In this document: piece after piece, positions 10,641 through 23,081 of the stretch
Numbering within the stretch: the stretch's first letter is position 1
Layout of the letters: each line of letters begins with the position of its first letter
Assembly (NCBI GenBank): GCA_032622095.1
Contig: CP136061.1
Span: forward strand, 41,297,797-41,361,796
DNA: 64,000 bases
Origin: Siphonodentalium dalli
Taxonomy: Eukaryota; Mollusca; Scaphopoda; Gadilida; Siphonodentaliidae
Reading direction: 5' to 3'
The notes under the pieces: generated by a model
What the model saw: only the letters and a program-made list of their open reading frames with translations
Told to the model about the DNA's origin: nothing
Databases searched by the model: none
Made by a program: the position numbers and the translations under genes

Positions 10641-12362
10641 ATTGAACCGTGACTGAGATTTCTGTGTGTACGAACAAAAAACAAACACAATATTTATGAC
10701 AAATGATGGCTGAGATATATATGCCCGGACGGATGGACGACCAGACATACAGACAGACAGACCGATGGGCAAAGTCAATCCAGTATGATCCCATTTGTCT
10801 TCGAAAAGTGTGGTATAATCGTCATTCGAAACACACAAGCATCGCGAAGAACCATCGAAACATCCACACTAATGAACACGATTAAACATGAACGCACACA
10901 TCAGTAGCGCTCTTTTATATTCTCCGATAATGGACGAGGAACTTATATACGATTTCATATATTTTTTTGAATTTTAGTACTCTCGACCAAAATTTAAAAC
11001 CAGAAAAAAAACCGAATGTAAGATCTAATGAATCTAAATATCTGATCATCAAGACCCCCATGCACGGACTAATAGGTAAGTTATCTTTATTTTGGGGTAT
11101 ATAAAATGTTTTATAATGTCAAATCGAATGGGTCATCTTTAAAGTCACTTGGTGGTTCGCGCTCCAAAATACACCTACTAATAATATTCGCTTTTGTATT
11201 TTTCCAGGTCACGAAATAGGTCGAGAACTACTGGAAAGTGGCTGTGACCACGGAAAGTATTTTTCAAACCATATGAAGCCGTATATTAATATTTCGCGTA
11301 TTTGTCAACCTATCCAAATTACGTAGACAACATTTGGAAGTTCGAACGGGGCATCCGCTGAGTATATTTCAACTAATATCAACATGCAACTTCAACGGAG
11401 ATAGTAAATTTTAACCCACATCTTATGTATATTTAATTTGGGAGGGATACACTGTATACAGATAAATATACACGAAACTCGAATGTATAAACTTCATTGC
11501 CTACTCAAACCCATACTAAATGCAGCAATTTTCTAACAGTGTTAAATTTTGGTACAGAAGTATACCATAAACAGATAAATATACCATATCGAGAATATCA
11601 AGAATATACTAATGCTCTGATGTTTCATGATGAAGAATTTTCCAGTTTCTGACATGAATGTTCTCAAATGTTGTTGTTGGTTTCTATTTTCTCTGCTTCG
11701 CAGAATAAGGCAACCATATTGCCATTATTTGACTGTCTGCTGAGTACGACGTAATGTCACGGATGACAAATAAACCGGAATGCAAAATTAGAACGCTCGA
11801 CATCGAGATAATTTTGTATAGTCTTTTAGGAAAACGTATCAAAGAAATGTTATATCCTATGCATAATAGTCCCAGATATATACTCATTAATTTTATTGTA
11901 TAGTCAGTGAGTGGCTTGAATTCACATCCGCGGTGTCAACATAATTTTTACACGATGTGTTCCACGCGTTGCCCAATCCACTATCCGTAAATTAATTTTA
12001 GTACGTCTTGCGTACATGGAATTCTAAATTTCTTTTATGGCTGGCAGTAAATTTATATTAAATTATTAAATTGGATTTTAATATAACCTGTTAACCTGAA
12101 CGTTTACAGAAGACATCTTCGACTCAAATTACTTATTTTTCTATATATTATAAATATTAGATCGTTGTTATTACCGGGAATTTTTTGGGATTGGCGTTCA
12201 GTCTCCCTTTAATAAGTCTTGTCGCAGCATATACAGTAGGTATAAAATCAGTGCACGTATTTAGGTAATCTTTGAGAGAGATCCTTTATTACTCCATTAT
12301 TAACAGTTGTCCTCCAATCCCATTGACTGTGATAATTGTTTTCATCTACCATGTTCATAAAA
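10641..12362. other. No gene seen; short repeat fragment at 10700-10800
   Basis: Bases 10720-10770 carry a GGACGGATGGACGACCAGAC type of short tandem sequence with AGACAGACAGACC, in the style of the dispersed repeat at 712-805. The rest is AT-rich and featureless by eye. Confidence 0.4.
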
Positions 12363-12826
12363 CCCTGTGCCAATGCATTCTCTTATATATGCCTCGCATA
12401 AAAAAGAGAATGCATTGACCTAACAACTTATATTGTTTTTTATAATTGTTGAAGAATTTAAGATTTTTTTTATAAAAACTGATATAAATTGTTAAAGAAT
12501 GTAAGAACAAAATGAGAGAAATTGATATAGAATGTAAGAAAAACTTCTAAAAACTTCTAAAATTGTTAAAGAATATAAGAACAAATTCTAATTTTTTTTA
12601 TAGAATGTAACAACAAAAATTGTTAAAGAATGTAAAGAAAATTGAGAACAATTGTTAATGAGTGTAAGAATATTGATACAAAATGATAAAAAAATATTGT
12701 TAGGCCAACGCATTCTCTTATATATGTGAGGCGGCCTATGGTAGACTGGCATATATGAGAGAATACATTGGCACAGGGTCTTTAATGTTGCGCCAGTGCA
12801 GCTCCCATCATGAAAGGGTTAACGTT
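12363..12826. mobile_element. TTAA-type MITE with two hairpins, left end degraded
   Basis: The left hairpin (12369-12419) has lost its central 18 bases. The right hairpin (12704-12772) is full length with several mismatches. The right terminus reads CTTTAATGTTGCGCCAGTGC...CATGAAAGGGTTAA, the TTAACCCTTTCATGA family shared with 13150-13432 and 29600-29862. The interior is AT-rich with repeated AAAATTGTTAAAGAATGTAA words. It is non-coding. Confidence 0.65.
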
Positions 12827-13149
12827 ATAATACGTTTCGCGTTCGCAAATTTAAGCAAATAATTTCTACATTGATACTTATAGACAACATTATTTTGATT
12901 CAAATGGTGGTTGAAATTTTGAGAACAAGTTAAATTTTGTTCTTGTTTTAAGATGTGCCGGTAACTATAGTAACTAGAGGAAGGACGACAGCTCGTACAC
13001 GATTTCGTTTTTTCTGTGTCACCAAACATAAATGTTAATTTTAGTAGCCATATGTTTACCGTGCTCGATAGTTACATCATGGGGGACATATTCATGGTAA
13101 AATTTGAAAAAATGTGTTGTCTATTTCATACGAAGATACGATGTCGCGA

Positions 13150-13432
13150 GTCTGAATAAAACCAGCTGAGCTGGTGCAGCATTAAAGACCCTGTGTCAGT
13201 GTATTCTCTTGTGTATGCGAGTCTCACATAGGGAGCCTCGCATATATAAGAGAATCCTAGCATATATAAGAGAATGCACTGGCTTACAAGATCAAAGTAA
13301 ATATTGTTAGGTCAATGCATTCTCTTATACATGCATTGCTAGGCGTCCTATGGGCGACTCGCATATATAAGATAATGCATTGGCACAGGGTATTCGCAAA
13401 ATCTTTAGAAGCTCCAGTCATGAAAGGGATAA
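13150..13432. mobile_element. TTAACCCTTTCATGA-family MITE with two hairpins
   Basis: The left part reads GAGCTGGTGCAGCATTAAAG before CCCTGTG. The right part reads TATTCGCAAAATCTTTAGAA...CCAGTCATGAAAGGG. The first hairpin (13195-13283) has a partial duplication of its second arm, with ATATATAAGAGAAT present twice. The second (13311-13384) has a few extra bases near the loop. The spacing between them is only about 27 bases. Confidence 0.7.
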
Positions 13433-15032
13433 ATATATTTAAATAGGTTCATTTCGGAAAAATTTATCGCGATTTTATCAGATATTAATACTAAGACGTA
13501 CCTGGTGTAACGTTCCACTTTCTTGATATGATTAAAATGTCTTGATTTCTCCTCAGAAATATTGAAAAATACACATTTTCTTCGATGAACAATGACACGC
13601 GCCGCTCTGATTGGCTGCCTTCAGCGAGACGACATAAAGCGTGCTCCAATGACGAGCCGTAATTTCCGATAATTGGGCTGAGAGGCGAGACTTCGCCTAG
13701 CTCTATTCTGTTTAGAATCAATTCATCTTATAAATATTTTATTTGAATTGAGTAGGCGAATAGCTTCTTGCTACGATAATTGGTTGCGATTCATAAGCAA
13801 CGTCCGAATTGGAGCAGCTGGTTTGGAGTTTTATTACCGAGCGAACACATTCGAGTCGCAATAGCATGCGTTTAAAGGTTTCAGTATAAACCTAGTAATT
13901 TATCGCGTGTGTCCCATTCCGGTGATCAAAATAGCACGAACATCTTTGACAAGCTAATACACGAAGTTCATATATCTTGGAAAACTGATCGAAGTGATAC
14001 AAGTCTGTCAGCTGCTTCAACATGACACATATAAAACATGACAGATATAAAACATGACACATATAAGTGGAATAAACGTTCTTTATCGATACAATATCAG
14101 GAAATGATTAACAAAGAACGCTCTTTATTGTTCAACACACGACAATATTATGTGAGTAAAGACACCTCCGATTTGGTACCAAAGCACACCCAACGATAGG
14201 TACACTCAACTCAATAACGATTCGTTTAGTCAATTGGTACACTGGGGCTCAACGATTCCTTTGGAATCGGTTAACCGATTTTTAAGTCCAGTTCTTATCT
14301 GATCAGGGCCCGACTCTATTCCGACTTAACGAATACAATTTTACAATAACGAAGTTTGTTTTAGCGGAAAAGGAACCTTACTGATAGAAATGTGTAATCT
14401 GCTATACCATAACGAGTTTCGAAAGGTATTTTTGCACTTTTGTATGCATTTTCCCATATAAAAGTTGATGCGCCATCGCGCATGAGGAAGACTCAGCGTA
14501 ATGTCAACTCGCGCAGAATGGAAACGTGGTGAGTTCATTGTTTCTCATGCACAGACCATCATCATCGCCATATTTCGGTTACGGGCCTGAAACGCGGGCG
14601 TTTCGAAATTACTCCCGACTATTTTTCCGATTTCATGGTTCAAATCAGGATCAAACCAACTACCGACTGTCCTCTCCCCGTTTTCCGCTCTTACTTTCAT
14701 TGTCTATACGCTTATATGAACCGGAATGTGTGGAAATATGTAAAAGAGTAATAATTTTGAAATATATTATCAAATTCAATGTAATTATTTTCTCTAACAG
14801 TTCAAAAATTCTTTATATACTATTATATTTTTTGAACATATGTCTATTTGTCCCCTGTATAAATTGAGGGACAGCGATCTAGATGTCCACGAGGTGGTTT
14901 ATATGGTATTATATGATGATATCTACTGATGTTATTTATAAAGTTGCCGAAGTAACGATGTGTCGGAGTCAGGAATGGGGTCGGGGATTGGGTGCCAGAA
15001 TTTTTAACGAAATGATTTGCCTCAAAATTCCA
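13433..15032. other. No gene; short repeats
   Basis: A 16-bp tandem unit (ACATGACACATATAAA) occurs three times at 14021-14068. A copy of the AAAGAGCGTTCTTT / ATATCAGGAA motif shared with the elements at 56.9-62.6 kb lies at 14071-14130. Open frames here have no recognisable content. Confidence 0.45.
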
Positions 15033-15040
15033 GCAACACT

Positions 15041-15144
15041 CACAGGTCCCCAGAACAAAAATTTACCCCACCCCCAATAATACTTAATCCTATAGGATTA
15101 AGTATTATTGGGGGTGGGGTCAATTTTTGTTCTGGGGACCTGTG
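15041..15144. mobile_element. Palindromic hAT-type MITE with 8-bp target duplication
   Basis: The 104-bp element is a palindrome with a single mismatched pair (15064/15121). It begins CACAGGTCCCCAGAACAAAA and ends with the inverse, with TATA at the exact centre. It is flanked by the perfect direct repeat GCAACACT at 15033-15040 and 15145-15152. An 8-bp duplication with CA-initiated ends is characteristic of the hAT superfamily. Confidence 0.9.
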
Positions 15145-15152
15145 GCAACACT

Positions 15153-16578
15153 ATCATCATATCAGACATATATAGATATGGGCATCTCCGTAAATCTGGG
15201 ATCGTCGGGGTGTTGATACGACGGCTGAAAAATATCCTCGTGCAAATATAGGTTCATATTGGACATAAATATTGACAAAGAAATGAATTTTTGCACCTAC
15301 TCAACATGAATCCATTAATGGGTATTGGGTTGAATAGGCTAAACGTAGAAATTATTGATCACATTCTTGGACTTAGTGGCTGGATCATCCGTCCATTGTG
15401 AATTTATGAAATAACTTTCAAATGTAAAATAATATATAGTCCATGTATGCATAGCCCCATTGGATGGAACAATTAAGAGCCTGTTAAAGGCATGTACATG
15501 CCAATCAAAGTCATAACATAGTTTATTGTTAACCTCCTCAATTTAGAAGAGCATATACACAAATGACAAGTATATACATGTTATATAAATATGCATGCAA
15601 ATTTTATATTAATCACAATATTAATCACTATATTAATCTTATAGTGTCTACGCCATGTCACACGCATGTGATCATGTTCTGACATTTTCAATTTTCAAGT
15701 GTTGGTGAGGTCGGAGATAATCTAATATAGAATTTAGAAATGGGAAAGCGTACATATAAGTGACTGACTACCAGTTGCCCTTTTAAAAACCTGAATAGCA
15801 ATATCACATGCGTGTGACCGAGCGAAAAAAAACTTCCAAATAAAATATTTACTGGACATCAAAGTTGAATATTGGAAAACAGAATGTGTGTCGCCATATT
15901 ACCGTATCGAAATTAGACACAGGTTCAAACTCCAATTCAGTTATAATATTATATATTGGAAGGGTCTATTATTCATTTGGAGGGATGCCCAGGAAAAACA
16001 GAACCGACGACGGACACACAACATATATTACAATTGCAGAAGGATTCATATTATATGATCGGAAATGTTTAGATAATTAGTTCAACAATCGTATGTTGAA
16101 TTTATTATATGAACATTTCTTACGGGAATTACTCATCAATGAGTATTTATTATAGAAAGAGGTAAAGTTTACCATGTTGTCTGGATTTATTCATATTGTC
16201 TATGCGCAGGGAATAATTATACTTCCATATTTTAATATGGAAGTATATTGTTATTCAATTTTTTATTTTTTTCCAATATTATTTATTATTCTTAACAACT
16301 TTATAACGCTTATTTCTCAGGAAGTACTAGAGATAGAGCGCTGGAATTTCGTATGTTTATATCCCTATGATAGTTGTAGGTACTCGGCCTATATAATATT
16401 TTGTCCTAACTTGCTTTGCAGACTTATCTCCCTTTATGTGTAAAAATTGGGGATGCAGTATCTCGAAAAGTATGAATAGCAGAGACTCCAAATTTGGACC
16501 ATAGGTACAACTCAGTATGCCATATTGGATCCATGCATTTACAATTTATGTCCGCGCTTTCGCTACAGAGTTGTCGCC
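15153..16578. other. No gene seen
   Basis: AT-rich. Bases 15225-15275 (CTCGTGCAAATATAGGTTCA) belong to the same terminal family as 46247-46275 and 29450-29480. Nothing else is definable. A short ACTTCCATATTTTAATATGGAAG palindrome lies near 16218. Confidence 0.4.
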
Positions 16579-16735
16579 CATGGTTCGCAAAACTCGATTT
16601 ATTTCATACCCTGTGTCTGACTATGGCATGCAAGGTATTCAGATAACAGAGCTTCTATGCAGTTAATCGTTAGCAACTTGATACGAAAAAAAAAATTTGA
16701 ACAGGGACGGACTTATATTTTTGGGGTTTGGGTGG
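16579..16735 (+). repeat. Dispersed repeat, inverted partner at 40388-40549
   Basis: Shared stretches in inverse orientation include TGAACAGGGACGGACTTATA, the GCAAGGTAT.CAGAT motif and the AAATCGA.TTATTTCATA.CCTGTGTC motif. It is non-coding and has no clear ends. Confidence 0.75.
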
Positions 16736-16969
16736 GGGCAAAATTTTCGCAATTTGTTTTTGCGATGATTTCAACCATGCCGGTGGTGATACCCGGTCGG
16801 GGTGGTGAGACCAGGCCGAGGGTGGTGAGACCATGCTGACCGGTGGCGGATGTAAACGTCAGATTTAGCCAAAAAACAAACAAAAAACAAACAAGTCCAG
16901 CGGTATTATATTTTTATTCCATTTTCCGAATGAGAAGAGTGATCCGGACCGTAATGTACCATTTATAAG

Positions 16970-17890
16970 TTTTTTGTCCCAACCGTTACCGCTCTACGAC
17001 ATCGACCAAAAAAATGACCTATTTTTGGCGCCAAATCCAACGGGCTAATTGATGAGCAAGGTTAATGCAGGAGCAGGTACTGCGGTATCCCGTAGGTAGG
17101 CCCCCAAATTTGATAGATCTACTGTAACAGCAAACTGTCAAACAGCGAGCGAGCTTCCGGTGGGTTCAGACTTTTTGCAAATTCCAACGAAAATCAAAGG
17201 GGGGAAAATTGTCTAAAATTCAAACATCGAGATAACAAAATTTTGAAGCATGGATATGATAGATAGTGTCCAAGCGCAACTTATCAGTGTCTGCTTAATT
17301 CCCGCTAAAGTCGAAGGTTTACTCGTGGCGAGGCTTTAAAATGTAAATAACTATAGTTAAGTGCTTCATCACTAAGCTATTTTTCTCGCCAAATCCGACA
17401 GTGCTAATGAAGGAGCGAGGTAATGCAGGAGCAGCTACGTCGATATACTATTGGTAATATCTCAAAGTTTAACCGCTCTACTTACAAAGCAAAATAACCA
17501 ACGATGAGCTCGTGTTCCGGTGGGTACATATTGGCAAATTCCAACAAAAACCAAAAGTTGAAAAATACTTAAAAAATCAAATATGAAGATACAATTTTGC
17601 TGACGAGTGGGTGTGATAGGGGTATCAACGCCCAACTCTGGTGCGTTTTCTTAAGTTTCAGCCCAAGGATTCACTCTTGGTGACAGTATATAGCGTAATA
17701 GATACATCCTGGAAGTTTGACTGTCGTGGTATAACGGAGAACGTGCATCGGTGTGGGTTGAAGTTTTTGGCAAATTCAAGTAAAATTGGCTAAGAAAACA
17801 AAAATTGAAGAAATCGTGAATCGAGATAAAACAAATTGGATGTGGTGGTACTATCCACCTGCAAATTCGGTGAAATTTAAAAACTTTTTC
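16970..17890. repeat. Diverged ~360-bp tandem satellite, about 2.5 units
   Basis: Recurring landmarks in the same order: CGCCAAATCC, GGTAATGCAGGAGCAG or a near form, TTCCGGTGGGT, GCAAATTCCAAC and ATCGAGATAACAAAATT. These occur at about 17028-17250 and again at 17390-17600, with a weaker third set at 17700-17860. Divergence is high, so the array is old. Confidence 0.65.
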
Positions 17891-17979
17891 AAATGAATGT
17901 GCAATGAGTTAATCAGGAATATGTGCCTGATATTACATGATACATGCATTCACTTATTATGTAGGAAAATAGTGTACTA

Positions 17980-18583
17980 GTCATAACGCCACACCGGCGA
18001 AACGCCACATTTTAATTTGATCAGAACGCCACAGTCCGTGTCAAAACGCCACCTAAATTTAGTCAGAACTCCACATAGCTATGCTGAAGCTGCTATGATT
18101 AAGGGGAGGGTGAATAATTTAATATAAATGGAGATATACATGCAAATATCCGGAGTTCCCACATATAACTTTTGCTCCGGATATTTGTATGGAAATTTCC
18201 ATTCAAAATTGGTTACTTGACCTCTTCTTAAGAATAAAAAGAGCAGTCTGTTTAAATATTTTTTTATTTTGATAATTGCGAACAACAGCAATAAAACATG
18301 GTGAACATAAGCGTAACAACTTCAAATATACACTCTGATATATCATATATAATGATAGCCCGTCGCAGGATTTCCCTGGCGTTGATTTTCCCTTCGTAAT
18401 ATAAACATCTGCAAAGTTATAACAAAATTAGATTTTAACAAACATGAAAACTGATAAAACCAATGTGGCCTTTTTACCAAAATTAGGTGGCGTTTTGACT
18501 AAAAAATAATGGCGTTTCGTCCAAAAATATGGCGTTTTGACCAAATGAAAATGTGGCGTTCTGACAGTGTGGCGTTTTGACCA
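17980..18583. mobile_element. Fold-back element with tandem GGCGTT boxes in both arms
   Basis: The left arm (17980-18073) contains repeated AACGCCAC boxes spaced about 15-24 bases apart. The right arm (18487-18583) contains the inverse, GTGGCGTTTTGACC and variants. The arms align as inverted repeats over about 95 bases. The middle 410 bases are AT-rich and include an inverted pair CAAATATCCGGAG/CTCCGGATATTTG (18145-18187). There is no transposase frame. Confidence 0.75.
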
Positions 18584-19524
18584 GTTCCCGGAAAATACCC
18601 CCTGATGACTGTATACACTAGGACATTTAATAAGTTCACATAAAGGGTTAACGATATGATTATCTCTATAAATAACAAATTTGAAATAGGTTTGTGGGTA
18701 TAAAACAATAAATATGAATTGAAGAGCCCTGTCCGGAAAGACTTCTATCAGCTATTATTGAATTTATTTTAAATATTTTATAATGAAATGAGATGTTTAA
18801 TTGGGACAAGTTGTTGATCTATTTTTAGAACAGACCTCAGTGGTCACTGGTAACAATAACCACCATTTGTCGTTAGCTAAACAGCCCCACCGTTTTAGAC
18901 CAGAAGATATTCGAAATAAAATCAATATTAATCGATAGAAGCATTTCTGGACAAGAGTCTTCGACTCATATCTAACATTTTATACCCTGATAACTATATA
19001 ATACATTAAGTATGGGGTATGGATATGTGTAGATTATGGTTATGTTTATGGTTAATGTTATGGGTAGGATCAGGTTTATAAATTGGGTTAGAGTTGTGTA
19101 TATTGTTAATGTTAAAAAGGTGACGGTGTTATGCAAAGGATTTGATTTTGGGTAGGCTTGTATGTATGACTAGACTTATCGAAAGGGTCTTGGTAAGGTC
19201 AATGTATGGCTATGGATATGGTTTGCAGGCGGGTTATGAATATGTTCAGGGTATTTTATTGGGTTAGAGTTAAGTACTGTAGACAGTGCTATGGAAAGGG
19301 TTGTGATTATGTAGTGGCTACGACTAAGGCTGTTCTTATCGAAATGTTAGGGTTATGAAGCGGTTTATGTGTAAGAATTGAATAGGGGTGGGTAGAGGAT
19401 TGAATTATGGATGGTTATCGGGGATGGGGAATTTATATGGAAGTATAAAAATTCTGCAGGCCAGAATTTTAACCATCTAGTTATCTGTCTTCTTATTGGT
19501 GTTTTGTGTTGTCCATGTATACAT
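18584..19524. other. No gene; degenerate GGTTATGGTTA-rich stretch
   Basis: Bases 19000-19420 are rich in GGTTATG, GGGTTAGAGTT and TTAGGGTTATG words. This is a degenerate simple repeat, not a clean TTAGGG array. The remainder is AT-rich. Confidence 0.4.
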
Positions 19525-19630
19525 GTATCAAGGGTATCCACATTGTTAATTATTTAAAGGTATCAAGGGTATCCACATTGTTAATTATTTAAAGGTATCA
19601 AGGGTATCCACATTGTTAATGATTTAAAGG
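19525..19630. repeat. 35-bp tandem repeat, three copies
   Basis: The unit GTATCAAGGGTATCCACATT followed by GTTAATTATTTAAAG is repeated three times with one base change (GATT for TATT in the last). It is a recent local expansion. Confidence 0.9.
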
Positions 19631-19855
19631 GGGTGGGTCCCAATATCAGAATCGGAAATAAAAATCCGACTAAAAGGGGGCGGTGGGATTTCCTGACACC
19701 CCTGACTTAGCTAAGTGTTTTAAAAATATATACGGTCTGTATGTCGGTATTTTCTGTATTATCGAAAAACATACCTACACACACTCTTTTGCAGTTAATT
19801 GCATTATTGAGCAATTAAATCTATCACAAGATGGAAGTAACCGCTTATTTGTTCC

Positions 19856-20042
19856 TTCAGATATACCGAGATATACCGAGATATACCATACCGAGATATA
19901 CCGAGATATACCGAGATATACCGACCGTTCCTTCAGATATACCGACCGTTTCTCTTCAGATATACCGACCGTTTCTTCAGATATAGATATACCGACCGTT
20001 TCTTCAGATATACCGACCGTTTCTTCAGATATACCGACAGAA
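19856..20042. repeat. Minisatellite of ATATACCGA-type units
   Basis: A ~10-bp core (CGAGATATAC) is followed by ~21-bp units (CGACCGTTTCTTCAGATATA). Open frames on both strands through it are repeat artefacts. Confidence 0.85.
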
Positions 20043-21781
20043 GTTTTGAATAGTATATTCAAATGTCTTGTTGGGTTGCCAATTGTGTAAAACATTTTAC
20101 ACAAATATTCGTTCTTCGGAACCGCGGTTCTCCATTCGTGGCGAAATTATTTGGCCGAGGCAGACAGTTATTTACTGTGCGCCGGTTCTAACAGAATCAG
20201 GGTGGTCTGTTCGAACTCTCGGAACTGGATAATTTCCGAAGTGTGTGCCAGAGATGTCATACTAGCGGGATCGAGTTTGTAGCTATTGTTCCTAAGATGA
20301 CCGAATATCTCCCGAATAAACACCGGGCAGACCAAAAAGGAAGCGGACAATCTCAAAACGGATGTTTCACTTTCGCTTTATTTGATTGTGATTATTAGGG
20401 TAATTGTTGGTCGGATCATGAGATGCTCTGTAATTTACACCCCTATAATTGGTGGTTCCATCATATCCTGTTACATGGAGACATAGGCGCGCGACGTATT
20501 ACAAGACTAATTGATTTCCTATAAGAGTTTAATGGGCGGCTTTTGGAAAGAGTTATCCGCAAATTGAAGGCGAAAATAAACGCGTTCTTTCTCTCGGAAA
20601 ATCGGACTGAATCTCGAGTAAACGGTTTCCGTGTTTAGAACATAGATAGGCGCGGCGATCATATTGTGTCTGTATACAATACGTTCAGAATACTCCAATG
20701 GTAATATTAAGGGGATATTTCTTTATATACTCCCTACTATTTGTAGAAAAAATATATTTTTTAAAATTTGTTCTGAATTGAGAAAAGAAAGAGAAAATGC
20801 ATGTTCTCCAGAGAAATCGAAATATTTCGGTGCATTTCTCGACTCTTTCTTCAATATAAATGAGATGAATATACTATATTACGTATTTCCCCAATTTAAA
20901 AATTCTCGTTTATTGTAATAATTCCCAATAAAATACCGATGAGCTATCTGCTGACATGACTATAAAGTACTAAGTTTCGAGACAAGGGAGGGCGATTGTC
21001 GGTTTATCTAGTAATCAGTCAGTTTCTTGATTGGAGATGAAACATGCATCTCTTCAAATGAAAACACCTGTGCACACATTTCGCTCATTCGAATTGAATT
21101 TCAGATTTCCATCTATCCCGACCCCTCAGGCAGTTCACATTAAGCAATATGAAGTAAAGCCAACATGTGTCCCTATATTATTCCACACTAGATCGCTTAT
21201 TAGTCACGAATAATGGGGCCGGCCGCTTTAATAAAACTTCACGACGCAAATCAAACGGCCACCGAAGAAATCGCGATTAATAGCATATTTGTGATAATTA
21301 TTCAGATCAGACCTCGGCCATAGTAGTTCACTTTTCCCTAGATGCTATCTGCGCAAGCCCAGCTAGTTGACTTTTCAAGTGGAAATATTACAAAGCATTG
21401 CCCACGAGGTATTATAGTAATTTATCGGAGTCAAGATAATAAAAATAGAAGAATATATGCGAATAGAAAGAGACGCCAACATGTAATAATTTGACTTTTT
21501 ATGAGTTTACCGTCACCGCACAATCGCTAACGGTGTAAAACTGCAAGCGAGTTGGGATTCATTCAAATCGAGTTCAACCCCCATGGCGGGGAATTATGGG
21601 ACCTCCTGCCACACTTCCGGCGCGCTTCTTCCACGCGACACACGAGAGATGGAACGAGATAAACATGATAAAAAGCTTCAGTTCGAACACAAAAGCTCTT
21701 AACATTTATTGCTAAGTTTTCGGCGCATTCAACACTTGGCACTCACTCAGCGTGAAACCTTCGTATTTATACATCTATCCG
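20043..21781. other. No gene seen
   Basis: Mixed-composition sequence with no exon that I can support. The open frames at 20168-20356, 20664-20918 and 21031-21213 have no recognisable content. Confidence 0.4.
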
Positions 21782-22655
21782 GCTATTTGAGTTATGAACA
21801 ATACTACCTGAACAAGATGTCAGATTTAGTTTTTCAGATTACATTACGTGCTCGGCTAATAATGCATGTCCACAACGGCTGCACTAAACTGATTTATTTG
21901 CCAACTTATGTTTTGCGAGATTTAATAACGAGATTAAGGGAGTTAGTATGGGTTTTTATTGGCATGCCATTTTTGACTGCCTTCAAGGGCTCCTAATTTA
22001 CGTAACAATGAGACACTGTTGGTGGCCATGTCCTACATGACCTACCTTGCTTTATGAAATATATGTTGCCATGAAGGATTTCACTGTGTACTTGGTCGGT
22101 TTTTAAATCGATGTGATGTGCAGTAGAAACCGGTAACGATCGATGCTTGCGCGTGTAATGGCAATCCGGTTCAAGTTCCAAAATGAATGATAAACATGAT
22201 GAAACAATAGACCTTTTTTTAATAAAACAAAATTTCGATGCAGTGTAAGTAATGTTTAACAAAAAGAGTGCATTTATCTCACTTCATTGCACTACCATAT
22301 AAACTTTCACTTTTATCCCGATATATCAGAATCTGTGTCATTGTGGGGATCATGGAACGATATCGAATTTGAGTTATGAACAATAGGCCTACTACCTGAA
22401 CAAGATGCCATATAGTGTTTGTAATCAAATTACATTACGTGCTCGGCTGATAATGCATGTCCACAACGGCTGCACCAAACTGATTTATTTGCCAACTTAT
22501 GTTTTGCGAGATTTAATAACGAGATTAAGGGAGTTAGAATGGGATTTTATTGGCATGCCATTTTTGACTGCCTTCAATGGCTCAAATTCACGTAACAACG
22601 AGACACTGTTGGTGGCCCTGTCCTACCTTGCTTTGTCGTGAAAAGAAATATATGG
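21782..22655. repeat. Duplicated ~280-bp segment (21790-22067 and 22373-22655)
   Basis: Both copies contain TACATTACGTGCTCGGCT, TGCATGTCCACAACGGCTGC, TTGCGAGATTTAATAACGAG and GACACTGTTGGTGGCC in the same order and orientation, with scattered substitutions and small indels. Open frames in both copies are similar because of the duplication and have no family match. The right copy runs directly into the MITE at 22671. Confidence 0.85.
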
Positions 22656-22670
22656 CATGGGCCATATCAA

Positions 22671-23081
22671 ATCCAGTCGTAAGTCGGGATTTTTTTTACC
22701 CTGTGCCAATGCATTCTCTTATATATGCGAGTCGACCATCCGTCGCCTCGCATATATAAGAGAATGCATTGGCCTAACAATTTTTTATCATTTTTTTAAA
22801 ATAAAAGTTTCTTACAATTTTTAGGACATAAAATAAAAAAAACATCCATTACCCTGCAGGGAGCCCCACACATATATAGAAGCATATAGAAGAGTGTCGT
22901 CTGCTCATGTTTGTCTGGGGCTCTGTATGGGTGAAATTATAAAATTGTTAAAGAATACAAGAACAAATTATTAAAATTGTAAAAAATTGTTAGGCCAATG
23001 CATTCTCATATATAAGAGAATGTATTGGCACAGGGTAAAAAAAATCCCGACTTACGACTGGATTTGATATGGCGGGTCACA
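22671..23081. mobile_element. TGTGACCCGCC-family MITE (copy b)
   Basis: Same structure as 2830-3290. The left end has lost TGTGACCC. The left hairpin is full length (22705-22773). The right hairpin (22994-23029) has lost its central 33 bases, leaving a short stem. Confidence 0.85.

Noticed and set aside
19000-19440. Possible interstitial telomere repeat
   Set aside because: Only scattered TTAGGGTTA-like words in a degenerate GT-rich stretch, with no clean tandem TTAGGG.
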